Positions 17,491 through 27,190 of a stretch of DNA of 64,000 nt are shown here, one piece after another (the stretch's first letter is position 1; each line of letters starts with the position of its first letter). The position numbers and the translations under genes were made by a program. The stretch spans positions 5,959,001 to 6,023,000 of the forward strand of contig NC_010162.1 of NCBI RefSeq assembly GCF_000067165.1, given 5' to 3'. A model generated the notes under the pieces. That model was not told the origin of the DNA. It made no database searches and was given only the letters and a program-made list of their open reading frames with translations. This stretch comes from Sorangium cellulosum So ce56. GTDB taxonomy: Bacteria > Myxococcota_A > Polyangia > Polyangiales > Polyangiaceae.

Positions 17491-18839
<1,349 letters not shown>

Positions 18840-18843
18840 CTCG

Positions 18844-19326
18844 TCACCTCGTCAACCGATCGAGGATCGCGTCCACCTTCTCGAGCGTGAGGCCCTCGTG
18901 GTAGTCGCGATCGACCTGCATCATCGGGGCGGTGCCGCACGAGGCGAGGCACTCTGCGGTGCGCAGCGTGATCTTCCCGTCCTTCGTGGTCTCGCCGGCG
19001 TGGATCCCGAGCCGCTTCTCGCAGTGGTGGAGCACCTGATCCGCGCCGTTCAGCGCGCAGCTCAGCGTCCGGCACACCCAGACCTGGTGCTTGCCGACGG
19101 GCTCCTTGTTGAAGAGCGTGTAGAAGGTCGCGACCCCCTGGACGTGCGCCGCCGAGAGGCCGAGCTGCTCGGCGACCCAGCGGAGCACCCGCTCGGAGAC
19201 CCACCCCTCCTGTTCCTGGCAGAGGTGGAGCACGGGGATGCACGCGGCCTGGCGGTTCGGGTAGCGCGCGAGGATCTTCTCGAACTCGGTTCGCCGCTCG
19301 GCGGTCAGAGCAAATTGTTCGGTCAT
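18844..19326 (-). CDS. nuoE: NADH-quinone oxidoreductase subunit E (2Fe-2S)
   Basis: 160 residues from ATG 19326; longer in-frame starts exist but add a low-complexity leader outside the family. It is a thioredoxin-like 2Fe-2S protein of the NADH dehydrogenase module. Cluster ligands are C-x4-C (CRTLSC) and C-x3-C (CLASC), with GVATFYTLFNKEPVGKH before them. It is the first gene of the operon nuoE-F-J-K-L-M-N. No nuoG, H, I or A-D is present here, so the rest of complex I must be encoded elsewhere. Confidence 0.94.
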   Translation of the reverse strand: MTEQFALTAERRTEFEKILARYPNRQAACIPVLHLCQEQEGWVSERVLRWVAEQLGLSAAHVQGVATFYTLFNKEPVGKHQVWVCRTLSCALNGADQVLHHCEKRLGIHAGETTKDGKITLRTAECLASCGTAPMMQVDRDYHEGLTLEKVDAILDRLTR

Positions 19327-19704
19327 GTCGGCTGTTGGCACGGTCCGCTGGCTCCCTGGGCGCGCCGCGCTCGCGGCGTGCCCGCTTCCACATGCAGTCG
19401 GGACCCCGCAATGCGGGCCCCTTTCAGCGAGGGTCCGCCCGGCAGACCGGGCGCTACCTCGTGCGCCTCCGATCTGGAGGCGCCTGCCGGAGGCGGACAG
19501 CCCCGCGCACCGGCGGCCGGGCATTCGGTTGTCCGTCGTACGGAGCCGTCCCGAGGCGCGGGCACGCTAGTGAGCGACGGTGGTCACTGTCAAGGCGCGC
19601 CGGGGGGGAAACATAAAAGCGGACCACACAAAGCCCGCCGCTGCCCAGAAACCGGACCTCTCCCCCCCGAGGTGGCCGCCCCCTCGATCGTTCTCCTAGT
19701 AGTC

Positions 19705-19752
19705 GTGGACGTGGACGTGGACGTGGACGTGGACGTGGACGTGGACGTGGAC
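19705..19752. repeat. Hexanucleotide microsatellite, (GTGGAC)8
   Basis: Eight perfect copies of GTGGAC, followed by two GTGGTC variants. It lies in non-coding DNA upstream of both flanking genes, so slippage could alter promoter spacing. Confidence 0.95.
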
Positions 19753-19818
19753 GTGGTCGTGGTCGTCGACGACCCCGCGGCCCCCCGCCTGAATCCCCGC
19801 CCTCCGCCTGGAGCACGT

Positions 19819-19863
19819 GGCTACGCGGTACTCCCTGGGTTTTCTGACGAAGACCGCGTAGCC
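19819..19863. promoter_or_regulatory. Perfect 11-bp inverted repeat upstream of the zinc-ribbon gene
   Basis: GGCTACGCGGT (19819-19829) pairs exactly with ACCGCGTAGCC (19853-19863) across a 23-nt loop containing GGGTTTTC. It lies about 130 bp before the GTG start. It may be a leader hairpin or a regulator site. Confidence 0.45.
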
Positions 19864-19994
19864 TGCCGAGAAGTCCGCAGCGTTCTTCGTCTTTCACTTG
19901 AGAACCGGAACGCGCTTCAACTACCCTCGGCGCCCATTACGACGCGCAGGGGCGCGGATATCCGTAGCAGCGAACCCCCCGCCGGAGGTGGTGC

Positions 19995-21383
19995 GTGTTC
20001 TGTCCGAATTGTGGGACGCAAAACTCGGAAACGGCGTCCACGTGCACGAAGTGCGGCTACAACCTGAAGAGCGCAGCCGCGCCGAAGTTCAAGGGCACCA
20101 TGCTGATGAGTCAGCCGTCCTCCGGGGCGGGCGCGGCGGGTCCGCGCGCGCCGGGGGCGCCTCCGCCTCCGGCGCCTCCTGCCGGAGCGCCGCCGGGCAT
20201 GGCCGCGATCCCGAGCCCGCCGCAGGGCCTCGCCGGCACGGTGGTCGGCGTCCCGCCGGCGGGGCTCGGCGCTTCGGCGGGGCCTCCCCCTGCCCCGCCG
20301 CCTCCCGGCATGGGCTACGGCTCGCCGTCCCCCGGCGGACAGCAGCCGTCTGGCCCGGCCTTCGGCGGCGCGGCCGCGAGCCCGTCGGGCGGCTATGCGC
20401 CGTTCGGCCAGCAGCCCCAGGGCGTGAACCCGCTCGGCGGCACCATGGCGATCGACCAGCTGCCGGGGTACGGCGCCCCGGGCCAGCCGCCCGGCGGCAT
20501 GGGCGGGGCCGCGGGCGCGCCGCCCGGCGCGTTCCCTCCGCCCGGCGGCTACGGGCAGCCCCCGCAGGGCGGCCCGGGTGGGAATCCTTTCGGACCGCCC
20601 CCGGGCCAGGACCCGATGGGCGGCCCCGGCGGCGCGCCTCCCGGCTACGGGCAGCCGCCCGGTTACGGGCAGCCGCCTGGCTACGGGCAGCCGCCCGGCT
20701 ACGGGCAGCCGCCTGGCGGTGCGCCTCCCGGTTACGGGCAGCCTCCGCAGCACGGCGCCAGCGGGTACGGGCCGCCTCCGGGCCAGGACCCGATGGGCGG
20801 CGGCTACGGCAGCCCCCCGGGCGGCAGCTACGGCAGCCCTCCGGGCGGCGGCTATGGCGGATCGCCGGCTGGCGGCTATGGCAGCCCTCCGGGCGGCGGC
20901 TACGGCGGGCCGCCCGGCGGCAGCTATGGCAGCCCTCCGGGCGTGAGCGATCCCGGCTACGGCGGGTCGCCCGGCGGCGCTCAGATGTCGGCGCCCGGCC
21001 AGTTCGGCCAGGCTGCCAGCAACCTGGGCGTGTACGGCGGCGGCGGCTCGATGGCCCCGGGCGCGAAGGGTGAGATCCGCAACCCGGTCACGGTGTGCGT
21101 GATCGGGATGGTCTGCTTCCTCTACGCCCTCTGGCAGATGTGGGCGATGCTGAACGAGCTCCAGCAGGCGACGAAGGACCCCGAGTTCAAGCCCTGGTAC
21201 CTCTTCATCCCGTTCCTCAACTACTACTTCCTCTGGGTGAAGGTGCCGGAGCAGGTGACCCGGGCCAAGCAGATGGCCGGCTCGCGCAACCAGCAGGCCG
21301 AGGGCATCGTGCTCTACGTCTTCCTCCCGCTCTACGCCCTCGCGAAGGACCTCAACGAGGTCTGGGACCCGAACGCCGCCTGA
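19995..21383 (+). CDS. Zinc-ribbon / DUF4234 membrane protein with Pro-Gly-Tyr repeat linker
   Basis: 462 residues from GTG 19995, with GGAGGTG seven bases upstream. The N-terminus is a zinc ribbon, FCPNCGTQN then CTKCGYN. Residues ~35-345 are a low-complexity linker rich in Gly, Pro, Gln and Tyr, including four consecutive GYGQPP units and many GGGYG(S/G)PPG units. The C-terminal ~100 residues match DUF4234: INPVTV-type start (EIRNPVTVCVIGM), two membrane helices, PWYLFIPFLNYYFLW, and VPEQVTRAKQMAG. It is probably an inner-membrane protein with a long disordered cytoplasmic arm. Function is unknown for the family. Confidence 0.85.
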   Translation: MFCPNCGTQNSETASTCTKCGYNLKSAAAPKFKGTMLMSQPSSGAGAAGPRAPGAPPPPAPPAGAPPGMAAIPSPPQGLAGTVVGVPPAGLGASAGPPPAPPPPGMGYGSPSPGGQQPSGPAFGGAAASPSGGYAPFGQQPQGVNPLGGTMAIDQLPGYGAPGQPPGGMGGAAGAPPGAFPPPGGYGQPPQGGPGGNPFGPPPGQDPMGGPGGAPPGYGQPPGYGQPPGYGQPPGYGQPPGGAPPGYGQPPQHGASGYGPPPGQDPMGGGYGSPPGGSYGSPPGGGYGGSPAGGYGSPPGGGYGGPPGGSYGSPPGVSDPGYGGSPGGAQMSAPGQFGQAASNLGVYGGGGSMAPGAKGEIRNPVTVCVIGMVCFLYALWQMWAMLNELQQATKDPEFKPWYLFIPFLNYYFLWVKVPEQVTRAKQMAGSRNQQAEGIVLYVFLPLYALAKDLNEVWDPNAA

Positions 21384-21404
21384 CCCGCGCCGCGGTCCTC
21401 CGCC

Positions 21405-21860
21405 GTGTCGCCGTCCAGCTCGACCGAAGCCCGTTCGCCCGCTCCGTCGGCCCTGTCCCGATGGAGCGCGGCGCACGTGCGCGGCCGCGCTGCGCGCCTG
21501 GGCACGGTGGCGGCGGTGCTCGGTCTCCTCGTCGCCTGCGGCGCCCCGCTCTGCCCGTTCGCGATCGTCACCCGCCACCCCTGCCCCGGCTGCGGGCTCA
21601 CCCGCGCGACGCTCGCCCTCGCGCAGGGCCACCTGGCCGACGCGCTGCGCCTCCACCCTCTCTCTCCGGTCATGGCGCCGCTCGTGATCGCCGCGCTCGC
21701 GTACAACGCGGCGATCTACGTGAAGGACGGCCGCATCGCGGCCGCCGAGGGGGTGCAGGGCGCGTGGGTCACGCGGCTCGGCATCGCGCTGGCGGTCCTG
21801 ATGCTCGCCGTCTGGATCGCGCGCTTCCTCGGCGCGCTCGGCGGCCCCGTCCCCGTCTAG
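21405..21860 (+). CDS. DUF2752 membrane protein
   Basis: 151 residues from GTG 21405, 21 bp after the previous stop and so possibly cotranscribed with it. The DUF2752 hallmark, CPGCGLTRATLALAQG, follows a first hydrophobic segment (LGTVAAVLGLLVACGAPLC), and two further helices follow. DUF2752 proteins often neighbour DUF4234 or zinc-ribbon membrane proteins, as here; their role is unknown. The N-terminal ~30 residues are Ser/Pro/Arg-rich, so a later start is possible, though I see no better ribosome site. Confidence 0.85.
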   Translation: MSPSSSTEARSPAPSALSRWSAAHVRGRAARLGTVAAVLGLLVACGAPLCPFAIVTRHPCPGCGLTRATLALAQGHLADALRLHPLSPVMAPLVIAALAYNAAIYVKDGRIAAAEGVQGAWVTRLGIALAVLMLAVWIARFLGALGGPVPV

Positions 21861-21920
21861 AGCGTCGCCCCCTGCAGCGCAGAGCGACGGTCACCCGCAC
21901 AGGAGACGGGTCCAGATCGG

Positions 21921-21967
21921 CGTTTTCGGCGCGGAAGCGAACGAAGGTGCGCTGAGCACCGAAAACG
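21921..21967. terminator. Possible bidirectional terminator hairpin
   Basis: CGTTTTCGG (21921-21929) and CCGAAAACG (21959-21967) are a perfect 9-bp inverted repeat with a 29-nt loop. It lies between the convergent DUF2752 and hemerythrin genes. The loop is long, so the call is tentative. Confidence 0.35.
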
Positions 21968-21994
21968 TCGAGATGGGCCCGTATCCGAAGCGGA

Positions 21995-22561
21995 TCAACA
22001 GCCGCGGACGCGGAGCGCTTCGCCCCGGCGCCGCGACACGGGGCGCAGGGCGCGCACGGCGTGGGCGCCGCGCCGGGGCCAGCCCCGCTGCGAGCGCGCG
22101 AGCGGGGCGCCCGCGGGCACGCCGACGCGCAGCAGCACCTCGTAAGCGCGCTCCAGATCGCTGCCGATCACGTCGAGCTGCTCGTCCGTCAGGCCCCGCT
22201 TCGCCTTGGGGAACAGGATGTCCTCCTCCTCGTCGGCGTGGTGGGCGAAAATGTCCCGCAGGAGCCGGAGGCGCGCCTCGAAGCGCACATCGGTCACGCG
22301 CGTGCGCAGCAGGTTGTCCGCCGCGAAGCGCGCGAGGCCATGCTTCTCGTACGCGTCGTGGAGCGGCTTCCTGTCGCCGGCCATCCGCTCGGCACACACC
22401 GGGTAGAGGTACGTCTCCTCGATGCGTACGTGCGCGTCGATCATCCGGGAGAGCTGCGCGACCATCGCCGTCCGGAGGCCCGGGCTGGGCTCGGCGGCGA
22501 TGCGCGCCATCAGGGCGCTGACTTCGAGATGCTGCTGCTCCAAGAGATCGAGTGCGTCCAT
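21995..22561 (-). CDS. Hemerythrin HHE-domain protein
   Basis: 188 residues from ATG 22561, with GAGGGGAA just upstream. It has a four-helix hemerythrin-like fold with metal ligands in order: LEQQHLEV, DAHVRIEETYLYP, YEKHG and FAHHADEEEDILFP. This HHE family binds a di-iron centre and handles oxygen, NO or iron-sulfur repair, as in RIC proteins. The last ~45 residues are Arg-rich and outside the domain, probably a poorly conserved tail. It is monocistronic by position. Confidence 0.9.
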   Translation of the reverse strand: MDALDLLEQQHLEVSALMARIAAEPSPGLRTAMVAQLSRMIDAHVRIEETYLYPVCAERMAGDRKPLHDAYEKHGLARFAADNLLRTRVTDVRFEARLRLLRDIFAHHADEEEDILFPKAKRGLTDEQLDVIGSDLERAYEVLLRVGVPAGAPLARSQRGWPRRGAHAVRALRPVSRRRGEALRVRGC

Positions 22562-22714
22562 GGGGTTCCCCTCGCGTGAAGCTCACCGCCTCGCGCCGCC
22601 GCGCTTGAGCAGCGCGTGCACAGCCCCGGATCGCGGTGCCGGGCGGCGCGGTGCAGGCGGCACCGTCGTGGCAAGGAGCGGGCCGGCGCCGGGGCGCGCG
22701 GAGCGCTGCCTTGG

Positions 22715-23920
22715 CTACACCGGCACGCCGGCGAGGGCGTCGCGCATCGCCGAGGCGCTGGGGAAGCGGTGGTCCGGGTGCTTGGACAGGGCCCGCGCGA
22801 GCACCTCGTCGAGCACGCGCGGGACGTCACGGCGCTCCCGCCGGAGGGGCACGGGCGCGGACCGCACGATCGCGACGAGCACGTCGAGATCGCCCCGGCC
22901 CCGGAAGGGGAGCTTGCCCGAGAGGGCGTAGTAGATGAGCAGCGCGGCCGCGAACAGGTCGCTCCGCTCGGTGATCGCGCGGCTCCGCATCGCCTGCTCC
23001 GGCGACATGAAGAGCAGCGTGCCGACGAGCGACCCGGGGCTGTCCGGCGTCACGCCGTCGCCCGTGTCGACGCCAGGCTCGTGCGCGAAGCCGAGATCGA
23101 TGAGCTTGACCGTCGTCGCGCCCTCCCCCTCCCCGGCGCCCCGCGCCCCAGGGACGAGCAGGATGTTGCCGGGCTGGAGGTCGCGGTGGACGACCTTCGC
23201 CGCGTGCATCGCCGCGAGGCCGGCGAGGATCTGGTCCGCGAGGCCGAGCGCGCGGCCGATCGGCAAGGGGCCGCGCTTCCGGACGTCCTCGCTCAGCGTC
23301 ACGCCGTCGAAGAGCGGCATCACGAAGAACGGCCGCCCGTCCTCGAGGCGCCCCTCGCCGAGCACGGGGCAGACGTTCGGGTGGTCGATGCGGCGGGCGA
23401 GCCGCACCTCGCGGGCGAACCGGCTCTCGATCCCGGAGTCCCCCGCGTGCACGCGCCGGAGCGCCTTGAGGGCGACCGGCTCCCCCGTCGCGGCGCGGCG
23501 GGCCGCGTACACCGCGCCCATCCCCCCCTCGGCGATGAGCCGCTCGATGTGCAGTCCGTGCTCTGTACGACCGACGAGCGGGTCGACGGCCAGCCGCCCA
23601 CACGCCGGGGCCCCCGTGGTGATCCCGCCTACCGCCTCGGCGCCACGCCCCGGCGGGAGCCCCTTCGGCGCCCCCCGCTCGCGGCCCGCATGGCGGACGA
23701 TCCCGGAACGAAGCGGCAGCCGTCGCTCCTCGGCTGGACCGCGGCCCTGGTCGGCAGGGTCAGGCAGCGCCTCAGCGATCACGGACCTCTCCCTGGCCGA
23801 ACCGGAGGAGCAACGCAGTTGGGAGCCAGGATCCACGTAGAGAACCTCGTCAGAAATTACCTGACGAGTGTCCATGGACCAGGCCCGCCAAGCAAGCGGA
23901 TTGGGTGCCGAAACGACCAA
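22715..23920 (-). CDS. Serine/threonine protein kinase, Hanks type
   Basis: 401 residues from TTG 23920, which has GGAGGTG about 13 nt upstream; ATG 23875 (residue 16) is the alternative. The kinase domain runs ~116-401, with a glycine loop (IAEGGMGAVY, 129-138), catalytic Lys152 (VALKAL), helix-C Glu171, catalytic loop HRDLQPGN (245-252), a DLGFA metal-binding motif (275-279) and GTLLFMSPEQA. The usual catalytic-loop Lys (HRDLK) is Gln249, which may lower activity. No transmembrane segment or sensor domain follows, so it is cytoplasmic. The first ~110 residues are Arg/Pro-rich and unassigned. Myxobacteria carry many such kinases; the substrate is unknown. Confidence 0.88.
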   Translation of the reverse strand: MVVSAPNPLAWRAWSMDTRQVISDEVLYVDPGSQLRCSSGSARERSVIAEALPDPADQGRGPAEERRLPLRSGIVRHAGRERGAPKGLPPGRGAEAVGGITTGAPACGRLAVDPLVGRTEHGLHIERLIAEGGMGAVYAARRAATGEPVALKALRRVHAGDSGIESRFAREVRLARRIDHPNVCPVLGEGRLEDGRPFFVMPLFDGVTLSEDVRKRGPLPIGRALGLADQILAGLAAMHAAKVVHRDLQPGNILLVPGARGAGEGEGATTVKLIDLGFAHEPGVDTGDGVTPDSPGSLVGTLLFMSPEQAMRSRAITERSDLFAAALLIYYALSGKLPFRGRGDLDVLVAIVRSAPVPLRRERRDVPRVLDEVLARALSKHPDHRFPSASAMRDALAGVPV

Positions 23921-24090
23921 CGACGTGTGGGTGCACCTCCGGCTTATGTCCCGTTTCTACTCAGTTTTTGCCCGGACGAAGCGAACCGCCCAAGGCGTTT
24001 CCGGACGGTCGGGAAAATCCTGAAGGAAATTGCGTCCCGATCCCCGTTACCTTCGCGGCGCACTCCTCACTACATGCCGAGGGCGACGAC

Positions 24091-24645
24091 GTGGCGAAGC
24101 GTCTTGATCTCATTCTCGTGATCGACGTGGAAGCGACCTGCTGGGACGGCGACCCGCCGCCGGGCGAGGAGAACGAGATCATCGAGATCGGCGTGTGCCC
24201 GCTGGAGGTCGCCTCGTGCCGGCGCCGGGAGCGGCGCTCGATCCTTGTGCGCCCTGAGCGCTCGCGCGTGAGCCCGTTCTGTACGGCGCTCACGACGCTG
24301 ACGCAGGCGGATGTCGACGCGGGCGTGTCGTTCAGGGAGGCGTGCGCGACGCTCCGGAGCGAGCTCAAGGCGCAGGATCGCCTCTGGGCGAGCTACGGCG
24401 ACTACGACCGGCGCATGTTCGAGCGGCAGTGCCAGTCGCGCGGCGTGCCGCTCCCGTTCGGGCCGAGCCACCTCAACGTGAAGAGCCTCTTCGCGGTGAC
24501 GCACGCGCTGTCGCGGGAGGTGGGGATGGCCGAGGCCCTGGAGCGCGCCGGCCTGCCGCTCGCGGGCACGCACCACCGCGGCGTCGACGACGCCCACAAC
24601 ATCGCGGGCCTGCTCGCGCACCTCCTGCTGGCCGCGCGGCGGTGA
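24091..24645 (+). CDS. DEDDh-family 3'-5' exonuclease
   Basis: 184 residues from GTG 24091, with GAGGG ten bases before it. It is a single-domain exonuclease of the Eri-1/KapD type (RNase_T). Exo I is VIDVEATCW with NEIIEIG. The Exo II part includes FCTALTTLTQADVDAG and SYGDYDRRMFERQC. Exo III is HHRGVDDAHNIAGL, giving the final His and Asp of DEDDh. It probably trims RNA or DNA 3' ends. It is divergent from the kinase gene across an unusually AT-rich ~170-bp gap that should contain both promoters. Confidence 0.88.
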   Translation: MAKRLDLILVIDVEATCWDGDPPPGEENEIIEIGVCPLEVASCRRRERRSILVRPERSRVSPFCTALTTLTQADVDAGVSFREACATLRSELKAQDRLWASYGDYDRRMFERQCQSRGVPLPFGPSHLNVKSLFAVTHALSREVGMAEALERAGLPLAGTHHRGVDDAHNIAGLLAHLLLAARR

Positions 24646-24664
24646 CGTCGGCGGCGCCGGGCGC

Positions 24665-27157
24665 TCACGCGATCGGCGCCGCCTCGAGGGCCTCGGGCTG
24701 CGCCCCTGCGGCGTCCCGGGGCGGTGGCTCGCCGGCGGCGGCGCCTCCGGACGACGCCGCTCGCTCGTCGCCTCCCGCGGCGGTCGCCCCGGCTGCGGCG
24801 GGCGGCACGGTCGCCGCGGCGAGGAGGTAAGCGAGGCCCGCGCCGAGCAGCAGGGCGCTGTAGCCGAGGTTCAGCGCGCACAGGGCGCCGAGGGCCATCG
24901 CTGTCGCGCCCGAGAACGCGCAGAGCGCCCAGCACCACGGCAGCAGCGCCGACGAGACCGAGTCCACGATCTTGACCCCGAGCGGCGCGAGCGAGCCCGC
25001 GAGCACGCCGAACGGCACGAGGATCGCGATGGCGAGGAGCGCGCGCGGGAACCCCCCGAGCCCGAGGCCCCACCGCGCGAGCGGCACGAGGCCCACCGCC
25101 GAGAGCGCCGCGGCCACGGCGAGCGCCTCCGCCACCCTCGCGGAGACCTCCGTCGCGGCGCCCGGGGCCACCCGGGCGGTGAGGTAACCGCCCACGCCGG
25201 CCGAGACAAGGAGGATCACGAGCACGGCCGGGAGCTCGTGCGCGGGCAGGTCGAGCAGGAGGAGACCGTGCCGGAACACGGCGAGCTCGACGAGCGCGAA
25301 CCCCGCGCCGATCGCGGCGAAGAACGCGAGCGCTCGGGCGGGCGGCGTCGAGGGCGCGGTCGACGCGGGCGCGGTCTGCGTGGGCACGTCCTGCGGCGCG
25401 AGGCGCCCGCGCCGACGGCGCGCGGCGAGCGCCGGGAGCAGCACGCCGAGCGCGGAGAGGACCGCGCCGACGGCGAGCAGCAGCGCGAGCGCGAAGAGGG
25501 CCGTGTGCCCGGCGCGGAGGGCCCCGACGTCGCCGAGCACCGCGGGCAGGCGGCGCGCCGGGACGGTGTACGAGAAGAACGGCCTGTCGTCGGTGGGCGG
25601 CGTCAGATCGGCCTCCACGGCCGCGCCGTCGGCGACGCGCGCGGCCGCCGCGGAGGCCGCGGAGGCCGAGGGCGCGGCCGCCGCGACGAGCAGGCTGCGG
25701 ACCGGGGTCGCCGGGCGGTCGGGGGCGAGGACCTCCGAGAACCTGTGCTTGCGGCAGTGGCGGCGGAGCGCGTCGACGTCCTCGCGCGCGAGCGGCGTGC
25801 GCCGGGCGAGCAGCGCGGTCCTCTGCGCGGCGCTGCACGCGAAGAGGTGGTCCTTCGGCGCGGCCACGCCCGCGCGGCGCAGCGCCGCGGTCACGAGCGA
25901 GAGCAGCCGATCGAAGTCCGCGTCCGCGCGGGCCAGGACGAGCGTGCCCTCGGGCAGGAGGCGCGAAAGGAAGTCCCCGACGCCCTCCAGCGTGTGGAGC
26001 CGGCTCTCCGAGAGCGCGAGCGCGCCGGTCGTCGACGCTTCGACCGTGTCGGCCGACGGGATCACGATGTTCCGGAAGAGCAGCGGCGTGCGCCGGGCGA
26101 AGCTCCGCCCGTCGCCCACCACGAGGTGGACCTCGGGCTTGTCGAACAGGTTGCCGCTGAACGCGGCGTACCTCCCGCGCATCACCTCGAGGACGCCGTG
26201 GTCGCCCTCGACGGCGACCACGTCCTTCTGCCCCGCCTTGAGCGCGGCGCGCACGTCGCGCCCGCCCCCGGCGCCGACGACGAGCGCGGGGCCCTGGTCC
26301 TTGTGCAGCGCGTACGCCATGTCCTCGGGCTGCGGCGGGGGCGTCGCCTTCGCGTCGAGGATCGGGCTCGCCGCGGCGCCGCCGAGCCGCATCAGCGCCG
26401 CGCCGGCCTTCGGTCGATCGACGGAGATCAGCGAGCGCTCGGTCCAGGCCTCGTGCTCGGTCCGGTCGGGCGACGGCCGGCGGATGCCGGCGAGCCGGAG
26501 CCACGGGGCGCCGACGTCGCCGGCGAGCAGCACGAAGGAGCCGAGCAGGAACGTGGCGACGATGCCGCCGGGCGCCCGCTGCTCGCCCTCGCAGCAGCGC
26601 GACCCGAGGTAGAAGAAGATGCCCGCCACCGCGAAGAAGATCGCCGCCGCGAGCGCGGCGCGGGGCGCCCCCGCGCGGAGCGCGCCGGCCGCGGCGAGCC
26701 CGCCGAGCGCGCCGCCGACGAGATCGAGCAGGTAGAGCCGGGGCATCTCCGGCGCCGCGTGCCGGATCGCGGCCGCGAGCGCGAGGCCCGCGAGCGCGAA
26801 CGGGACCGTCGAGGCCGCGTAGCACAGCGCGAGCCACGGGAGAGACCCCGGCGCGGGGACGGACAGGGGCTCGCGGTGCGCGAGCAGGATGACCGCGGCC
26901 AGGGTCGCGCCCGACGCGAGCGCGGCGAGGGTCGCCATGCGGGCGAAGAGCGCCGGCGGGCGGGCGAGCGACGGCACGACGTAGAGCAGCGCGCCGCCCA
27001 CGCCCGCGCCGACGAGCGACAGCGAGACCGCGAGGAACGCGTGGATCTCGCCGAACAGCGCCGCGTAGATCCGCGCGAGCGAGATCTCGAGCAGGACCGA
27101 GGCGCACGCGAGGGCTGCGACGCCGCTGAAGAGGCCGCTCCGCTGGGGGACCCGCAT
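24665..27157 (-). CDS. Spermidine-synthase-like polytopic membrane protein
   Basis: 830 residues. It begins with a block of about six to seven membrane helices (20-220), beginning SVLLEISLARIYAALFG. A Rossmann-like aminopropyltransferase/methyltransferase domain follows (~280-470: ALVVGAGGGRDVRAALKAG; VVAVEGDHGVLEVMRGRY). A second helical block covers ~565-790. This architecture is known for fused spermidine-synthase-like membrane proteins, common in delta-proteobacteria, whose substrate is not established. The last 45 residues are Ala/Gly-rich. It converges with the exonuclease gene, 19 bp apart. Confidence 0.8.
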   Translation of the reverse strand: MRVPQRSGLFSGVAALACASVLLEISLARIYAALFGEIHAFLAVSLSLVGAGVGGALLYVVPSLARPPALFARMATLAALASGATLAAVILLAHREPLSVPAPGSLPWLALCYAASTVPFALAGLALAAAIRHAAPEMPRLYLLDLVGGALGGLAAAGALRAGAPRAALAAAIFFAVAGIFFYLGSRCCEGEQRAPGGIVATFLLGSFVLLAGDVGAPWLRLAGIRRPSPDRTEHEAWTERSLISVDRPKAGAALMRLGGAAASPILDAKATPPPQPEDMAYALHKDQGPALVVGAGGGRDVRAALKAGQKDVVAVEGDHGVLEVMRGRYAAFSGNLFDKPEVHLVVGDGRSFARRTPLLFRNIVIPSADTVEASTTGALALSESRLHTLEGVGDFLSRLLPEGTLVLARADADFDRLLSLVTAALRRAGVAAPKDHLFACSAAQRTALLARRTPLAREDVDALRRHCRKHRFSEVLAPDRPATPVRSLLVAAAAPSASAASAAAARVADGAAVEADLTPPTDDRPFFSYTVPARRLPAVLGDVGALRAGHTALFALALLLAVGAVLSALGVLLPALAARRRRGRLAPQDVPTQTAPASTAPSTPPARALAFFAAIGAGFALVELAVFRHGLLLLDLPAHELPAVLVILLVSAGVGGYLTARVAPGAATEVSARVAEALAVAAALSAVGLVPLARWGLGLGGFPRALLAIAILVPFGVLAGSLAPLGVKIVDSVSSALLPWCWALCAFSGATAMALGALCALNLGYSALLLGAGLAYLLAAATVPPAAAGATAAGGDERAASSGGAAAGEPPPRDAAGAQPEALEAAPIA

Positions 27158-27190
27158 GGGCCCGCTCCTACCACAGCGCGAAGCGGCGTT

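Larger units (their letters stand above)
19327..19994. other. 668-bp intergenic region between nuoE and the zinc-ribbon gene
   Basis: This is the divergent upstream region of nuoE (minus) and the DUF4234 gene (plus), so promoters for both should lie here. It holds an eight-copy GTGGAC microsatellite (19705-19752) and an 11-bp inverted repeat (19819-19863). No convincing coding frame: the open frames through the microsatellite encode only Val-Asp or Arg-Pro runs. Confidence 0.6.

Noticed and set aside
19454..19897. Open frames through the GTGGAC microsatellite
   Set aside because: They encode only Arg-Pro or Val-Asp runs from the repeat, with no start signals or homologous-looking sequence.
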